Assembly: GCF_029855045.1 (NCBI RefSeq)
Contig: NZ_CP123228.1
Coordinates: 3,348,001 to 3,412,000 of the forward strand
DNA length: 64,000 nucleotides
From: Piscinibacter sp. XHJ-5
GTDB lineage: Bacteria; Pseudomonadota; Gammaproteobacteria; Burkholderiales; Burkholderiaceae_C
Direction of reading: 5' to 3'
The position numbers and the translations under genes are program-made. Shown one piece after another: positions 60,052 to 64,000 of the stretch (positions are counted from its first letter, which is position 1; every line of letters begins with the position of its first letter). The notes below the pieces were generated by a model, which worked only from the letters and a program-made list of their open reading frames with translations, made no database searches and had not been told where the DNA came from.

Positions 60052-61599
60052 TCACACCGGACTGACCAGCAGGCCCCCGAGCAGCCGGTGCAGCGCCTGC
60101 GGGTCCACCGGCTTGATCATGTGGAAATTGAAGCCGGCGTCCTTGGAGTGGCGCTTGTCCTCGTCCTGCCCCCAGCCGGTGAGGGCGATCAGGACGACGT
60201 GCTCGCCGCCGGCTATCGCACGCATGCGCCGGCAGGCGTCGTAGCCGTTGAGCTTGGGCAGCCCGATGTCGAGCAGCACCACGTGCGGCCTGAAGCTCGA
60301 CGCCGCCTCGACCGCCGCCTCGCCGTCGTGCACCGTGAGGGTCTCATGGCCCATCAGCTTCAGCATCATCGACAGGCTCACCGCCGCATCCACGTTGTCG
60401 TCGACGATGAGAATCCGGTAGGCCGTCTCGCCGCTATCCACCGGCGCCAATCCGGTCGGGTCGCCCTCCTCCGGCGCGATCACGTCCGACAACCGCACGA
60501 CGAACTCGCTGCCCGTCCCGGGCCCGTCGCTGCGCGCCTCGACAGACCCGCCATGCATCTGCACCAGCCCCTTGACCAGACTCAGACCGATGCCGAGCCC
60601 GCCTTGCGATCGCTCGAGCGAGCGGTCGGCCTGCATGAACGCATCGAAGATGGACGGCAGCAGCTCGCGCTGGATGCCGGTGCCGTTGTCCTTCACCGAC
60701 ACCATCACATCCGTGCCTTGGCGTCGCACGCTCATTTCGATGCGCCCGCCCGCCGGCGTGTACTTCGCGCTGTTGTTCAGCAGATTGGCGAACACTTGCG
60801 CCAGGCGCGTGCGGTCGGCGTGGACGTGCACCGGCTTGTCGGGCAGGGACACGCGCAGGCTGTGTCCGGAGGCCTCGATGAGTTGCCGGCTCGTCTCGAC
60901 CGCATCCTGCACCACGGTCGCGATGTCGACGCGCTCCTTCTGCAGATTGACCTTGCCCTTGGTGATGCGCGACACGTCGAGCAGGTCGTCGATGAGCCTG
61001 ACCATGTGGCCGAGCTGGCGTTCCATCATTGCGCAGGCGTCGGCGGCGACAGTGCCGTGGACACCGGCCATCCGCATGATCTGCAGGCCATTGCGGATCG
61101 GCGCGAGCGGATTGCGAAGCTCGTGCGCCAGCATGGCCAGGAAGTCGTTCTTGTTGCGATCGGCCAGGTGAAGTGCCTCTTCGACCCGCTTTCGGTCGGT
61201 GATGTCGACCAGCACGTTCACCGCGCCGAACACGCGGCCGTCACCGTCGTGGAAAGGATTGGCATGGGCAAGGGCCGTCAGGCGGCTGCCGTCGGGACGC
61301 TCGACCACGATTTCGCGGCCGTTGTATTCCTTGCCGTCACGCAGTGCCAAGGCCATCCAGCAGCAGTCGTGCGCGATCGGGGTGCCGTCGCTGGCGAACA
61401 GCTTGAACGAGCCGCAGTAGCGGTCGACCGCGCTGTTCAGCGCGGGCGCCCGTCCCCACAGATCGACCGCGCGGCGGTTGTAGTAGGTGATCAGGCCTTG
61501 CGCATCGCAGGTGTAGGCGGCTGCGGGAAGCTTCTCGAGGAGCCGGCGAAACTGCACGTCACCTTCGTGCAGCGGGTGAAGAGCGGTAGCGGCGGTCAT
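60052..61599 (-). CDS. Hybrid histidine kinase (PAS-HisKA-HATPase-REC)
   Basis: 515 residues from ATG at 61599. PAS domain (~15-130; LLEKLPAAAYTCDAQGLITY; FGAVNVLVDITDRKR), H-box [18 protein letters not shown] (His ~159), N-box QVFANLLNNSAKYTPAGG, G-box SQGGLGIGLSLVKGLVQ, and a C-terminal receiver (ILIVDDNVDAAVSLSMM; LLDIGLPKLNGYD, Asp ~444). No membrane segment, so a soluble sensor. An in-frame ATG 22 codons upstream exists but gives an unlikely N-terminus. No separate response regulator is adjacent. Confidence 0.92.
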   Translation of the reverse strand: MTAATALHPLHEGDVQFRRLLEKLPAAAYTCDAQGLITYYNRRAVDLWGRAPALNSAVDRYCGSFKLFASDGTPIAHDCCWMALALRDGKEYNGREIVVERPDGSRLTALAHANPFHDGDGRVFGAVNVLVDITDRKRVEEALHLADRNKNDFLAMLAHELRNPLAPIRNGLQIMRMAGVHGTVAADACAMMERQLGHMVRLIDDLLDVSRITKGKVNLQKERVDIATVVQDAVETSRQLIEASGHSLRVSLPDKPVHVHADRTRLAQVFANLLNNSAKYTPAGGRIEMSVRRQGTDVMVSVKDNGTGIQRELLPSIFDAFMQADRSLERSQGGLGIGLSLVKGLVQMHGGSVEARSDGPGTGSEFVVRLSDVIAPEEGDPTGLAPVDSGETAYRILIVDDNVDAAVSLSMMLKLMGHETLTVHDGEAAVEAASSFRPHVVLLDIGLPKLNGYDACRRMRAIAGGEHVVLIALTGWGQDEDKRHSKDAGFNFHMIKPVDPQALHRLLGGLLVSPV

Positions 61600-61715
61600 G
61601 GGATGAACGGTTCCTGACGCTGTTGCCGGGCCCCGGACGATCGAGACCATCGAGAGCACCGGCAATCGGCATGCCCGTCTGCTGCGCTCAGGCGAGACGC
61701 CGATCGCGACGATGC

Positions 61716-61752
61716 AAAAAAGGCGCCCTCGAGCGTTGAAGGGCCCGAGGGC
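61716..61752 (-). terminator. Intrinsic terminator, minus strand
   Basis: Read on the minus strand: GCCCTCG, a 14-base loop, CGAGGGC, then GCGCC and six T. Stem and U-tract are classic. It would end a transcript coming from higher coordinates, but no intact minus-strand gene now lies there, so it may have lost its gene. Confidence 0.65.
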
Positions 61753-61881
61753 AAGCCGCCAGTACGGGCGGCGTCGTTGGGACCACCGAGGCGCATCTCA
61801 CACCTGAGCACGCCTGTCAGTGTTCTGAGCAGGCGCGTGGTTGAGGGTTCCGTGGAACGCACCAGGCGCGTGTCGTGAGGA

Positions 61882-61914
61882 TGGCCTGCCCGGAGGGACT
61901 CGAGCCGTCGACTC
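61882..61914 (-). other. tRNA 3'-end-like fragment (possible att remnant)
   Basis: On the minus strand the sequence GGCTCGAGTCCCTCC then GGGCAGGCCA resembles a T-arm, acceptor strand and CCA end. The T-stem has one mismatch and no tRNA body (D-arm or anticodon) is found upstream. It could be the 3' duplicate left by an element that integrated in a tRNA gene. Weak evidence. Confidence 0.3.
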
Positions 61915-62067
61915 GGACAAATCACAGCACAACGGAGCACCGATCTTGCCTCGTGGCGCTTGTGCTCTGTCATGCTGGAAATGTCCGATTCTTCCCCCGA
62001 TTCTTCCCCAGCAAATTGTCATCGGGAGGCCGCGTGGACTGGCGAACCGGCCAGCCGATGGTTCAGC

Positions 62068-62369
62068 ATGACGACGCGTTCTGATGCGACCAGCGCCGAC
62101 TGGCGCAGGGTCTGAGCGTGCCGCAGTAGTGCACGGCCAACGCGCTGGCACTGTCGACCTTTCGGCATCGGGTGAACGGCAAGAAGCGCTCGGGCGCGAA
62201 GCGTGCGGCCCCAACGTCGATGCCTTCACCACCGGCGGCGTTCGTAACCGTGTCGACGCCGCCGCCCGCGGCTGCCGCGCTCGAGGAGATCGCCCTGGAG
62301 GGCATGACGCTGCGCCTGAGCGGCGAGGCTGAAGAACGCGTGCTCGCGGGGCGTGATGGCACGACTCGC
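62068..62369 (+). pseudogene. IS66-family tnpA remnant
   Basis: ATG at 62068 opens MTTRSDATSADWRRV, then a stop; the following codons read ACRSSARPT, matching a TnpA start (W-R-x-x-V-x-A-C-R-S-S-G). A second frame continues with VNGKKRSGAKRAAP and EIALEGMTLRLSGEA, the TnpA C-terminal half. At least two frame breaks. It is distinct from the IS66 fragment at 26264-26506. Confidence 0.68.
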
Positions 62370-62490
62370 ATGATCCTGTCGTCGGCGGTGCGGGCCTACG
62401 TGTATGGCGAGGCCGTGGACATGAGGAAGTCCATCGATGGCCGGTCGCAGATCGTGGCCGCTGCGATGGGGATGAACCCGTTGTCGTCCA
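62370..62490 (+). pseudogene. IS66-family tnpB 5' fragment
   Basis: Begins MILSSAVRAYVYGEAVDMRK and continues SIDGRSQIVAAAMGMNP, the N-terminal third of TnpB, then similarity ends at the junction with the PH-domain gene fragment. No tnpC transposase remains. Confidence 0.7.
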
Positions 62491-62496
62491 CCGGGC

Positions 62497-62598
62497 GCGG
62501 TAGAGCGCATAGAACAGCGGGATGACGAGCCAGAAGGTGAGGCCGCACAGGACGAACACGACCGAGTTCGTCACCTGGCCTTCGGAGGCAGACCACAT
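62497..62598 (-). pseudogene. 5' fragment of a bacterial PH-domain membrane protein
   Basis: Minus-strand ATG at 62598 starts MWSASEGQVTNSVVFVLCGL and continues TFWLVIPLFYALYRA, the N-terminal W-x-x-x-P-S-Q-W-like segment and first membrane helix of YdbS-type PH-domain proteins. After about 35 residues it meets the tnpB remnant in opposite orientation, so the rest of the gene has been lost. The true start may lie a few codons upstream. Confidence 0.55.
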
Positions 62599-62601
62599 CA
62601 C

Positions 62602-62937
62602 GCCGATCTCGTCGCGGTACTGCCGACTGGCGCCGTCGACGCCGTCTTGTTCGGCCTCGCCGTTCGGGCTTGGACCTTTCGCTTGGCATCGCCGCCGAAG
62701 GTTTCCCGCAGTTCAAATTCGGGGGGCAGCTCAACCTGGGTGCGATACCGCTGCAGCCGCGTCCCGGCCGCATGGGCGAGTCGAGTTGGTACAGGTGCGC
62801 CAACGCCCTCGCGCCGTTGAACTGCGCACGGCTTGGTCCACCCATTGATGCGGGCCGATTGCCACATCACAATCCGTTAGTCGGCCGGGGGCCGCATCAC
62901 CTGCAAACCTGTGCCATGTTCAGGCCCGACTGCACGC
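62602..62937. other. Region without recognisable gene before the CitE-like gene
   Basis: About 335 bases. Open frames on both strands are short and of odd composition. It contains the promoter side of the broken PH-domain gene (minus strand) and presumably the promoter of the plus-strand lyase gene. No clear boxes or hairpins. Confidence 0.4.
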
Positions 62938-63819
62938 ATGCGTAGCAAGCTCTTCGTCCCGGCCTCGCGGCCGGAGTTGTTCGCCAAAGCATTGACTGGC
63001 GAGGCCGAAGCGCTGTCGTTCGATCTCGAGGATTCGGTGGCTGACGCAAACAAGGTCGTGGCACGGCAGGCGCTGCATGCGCTGCTGTTGTCGGACGCCG
63101 CTCGCGATAGCGGCAAGGTACTGATCGTGCGCGCCAATGCCACCGGCAGCCCACATTTCGGGCACGACGTCGAAGCCGTCGTGCAGCCCGGCTTGGCGCT
63201 GCTCAACGTGCCGAAAGTCGAGCGGCCCGGAGATGTGTTAGCCGCCGCAGAGGCCGTCGAGCGGGCCGAACGCGCTAACGGCTTTCGCGCCGGTGTCGAT
63301 GCGCCAGTGGGACTGCTGCTGACCATCGAGACCCCCAAGGCCCTGCGCGATGCCGTGCAACTCGCCGCCGCGCACCCGCGTGTCGCCGGCTTGCAGCTCG
63401 GCCTCAGCGATCTGTTCGAGCCGCTGTCGATAGCGCGGCATGAGCCGCTGGCCGTTGCGCAGGCGATGTTCGCGCTGCGCATCGCCGCAGGGGCCGCCGG
63501 CGTCTTCGCCTACGACGGCGCATTCGCCGACATTTTCGACGCCGAGGGGTACCGGGCCGAGGCCATGTTGGCCCGGCGACACGGATTCCTTGGAAAGAGC
63601 TGCATACATCCAAGCCAGGTGGCGCTAGCAAACGATGTGTTCTGCCCCGACTCGGCGGAGATTGCGAACGCATTCAAGGTGGTTGCCGCAGCGCGTGACG
63701 CCGCTGCGCATGGCCGCGGCGCGTTCATGGTCGACGGCAAGATGATCGACCGACCGCTCCTCGCGAGCGCCGAGCGGATCGTCGCGCTCGCACGGCGCCT
63801 CAAGCTCTCCCTACACTGA
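62938..63819 (+). CDS. HpcH/HpaI aldolase / citrate lyase beta-like protein
   Basis: 293 residues, TIM barrel of the CitE/malyl-CoA-lyase group. Opens MRSKLFVPASRPELFAKAL; FDLEDSVADANK with the metal-side Glu/Asp; LLTIETPKALRDAVQLA; GLQLGLSDLFEPL; and GKSCIHPSQVALANDVF. It cleaves or forms C-C bonds of acyl-CoA-type or oxoacid substrates. Directly followed by a Bug receptor (16 bp), suggesting that both serve one acid's uptake and breakdown. An upstream in-frame ATG at 62911 is less likely. Confidence 0.9.
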   Translation: MRSKLFVPASRPELFAKALTGEAEALSFDLEDSVADANKVVARQALHALLLSDAARDSGKVLIVRANATGSPHFGHDVEAVVQPGLALLNVPKVERPGDVLAAAEAVERAERANGFRAGVDAPVGLLLTIETPKALRDAVQLAAAHPRVAGLQLGLSDLFEPLSIARHEPLAVAQAMFALRIAAGAAGVFAYDGAFADIFDAEGYRAEAMLARRHGFLGKSCIHPSQVALANDVFCPDSAEIANAFKVVAAARDAAAHGRGAFMVDGKMIDRPLLASAERIVALARRLKLSLH

Positions 63820-63835
63820 GCACAAGAAGACCCCG

Positions 63836-64000
63836 ATGGCCCCGAACCGCATCCGATTGCATGCCGCACTGTGGGCCGCCGTGGCGCTCGCATCGCCGCC
63901 CGTGCAGGCACAGGACGAGTACCCGAACAAACCAATCACCATCGTCGTGCCATATCCGCCAGGTGGATCCAACGATGTGTTCGCGCGCTTGGTCGGCAAG
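63836..64000 (+). CDS. Bug-family solute receptor, 5' part only
   Basis: 55 codons before the window ends. Signal peptide MAPNRIRLHAALWAAVALAS (cut near VQAQD), then YPNKPITIVVPYPPGGSNDV, the Bug signature. Downstream of the CitE-like gene by 16 bp, so probably the same transcript. Confidence 0.9.
   Translation, partial: MAPNRIRLHAALWAAVALASPPVQAQDEYPNKPITIVVPYPPGGSNDVFARLVGK

Larger units (their letters stand above)
61600..62067. other. Gene-poor region upstream of the kinase
   Basis: About 470 bases without a supported protein gene. It holds the minus-strand terminator at 61716-61752 and a tRNA-3'-end-like stretch at 61882-61914, and should contain the promoter of the kinase next to 61599. 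Confidence 0.45.

Overview
The window is high-GC chromosomal DNA of a Burkholderiales bacterium. The evidence is the housekeeping block cysS-glycosylase-accA-tilS-lysC-tRNA-Ser, the pepA/lptFG/cbiX/cysB-like block, four Bug (TctC-type) solute receptors, and stop-start overlaps (ATGA/GTGA) at many gene junctions. A Rubrivivax/Leptothrix/Rhizobacter-like relative is my best guess from gene order; no species is claimed.

Layout. 1-7879 (minus): two overlapping hybrid histidine kinases. One is a 2110-residue soluble protein with about a dozen HAMP units coded by a 276-bp tandem repeat. 8220-12768 (minus): dusA, the envelope trio ybhN-clsB-ybhP, and two very small genes. 12911-25297: a LysR regulator divergent from a tightly packed ten-gene plus-strand operon. 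The operon codes for two Bug receptors, an RraA-like aldolase, a D-2-hydroxyacid dehydrogenase, an SMP-30 lactonase, a ThDP enzyme, a zinc alcohol dehydrogenase, class III PHA synthase (PhaE, PhaC) and a fused CoA-transferase. It reads as uptake and breakdown of an unknown organic acid linked to acyl-CoA formation and polyester synthesis.

25294-32934 is a decayed accessory region. It holds a truncated HTH gene, IS3-type and IS66-type fragments, the N-terminus of an integrase, an intact SAM/cyclase-like/ATPase/TPR protein with a damaged cyclase active site, a lone Bug gene, a wrecked type I secretion ABC transporter, and two copies of a 35-bp palindromic repeat. It ends at the 3' end of tRNA-Ser(GCU).

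32935-52156 is conserved core: lysC, tilS, accA, a DNA glycosylase, cysS, two cyclophilins, lpxH, mtfA-like, a LivK-type receptor, holC, pepA, lptF, lptG, cbiX, a CysB-type regulator, an aminotransferase and a FimV-like protein. 52295-61599 holds fatty-acid-type catabolism (enoyl-CoA hydratase, an APH-kinase plus acyl-CoA-dehydrogenase pair like a split ACAD11), a class II aldolase divergent from a Crp/Fnr regulator, a GST, and a hybrid kinase. 61600-62937 is a second decayed patch (IS66 fragments, a truncated PH-domain gene). The window ends with a CitE-like lyase and the start of a fourth Bug gene.

All family calls come from reading translated motifs by eye; no database search was run.
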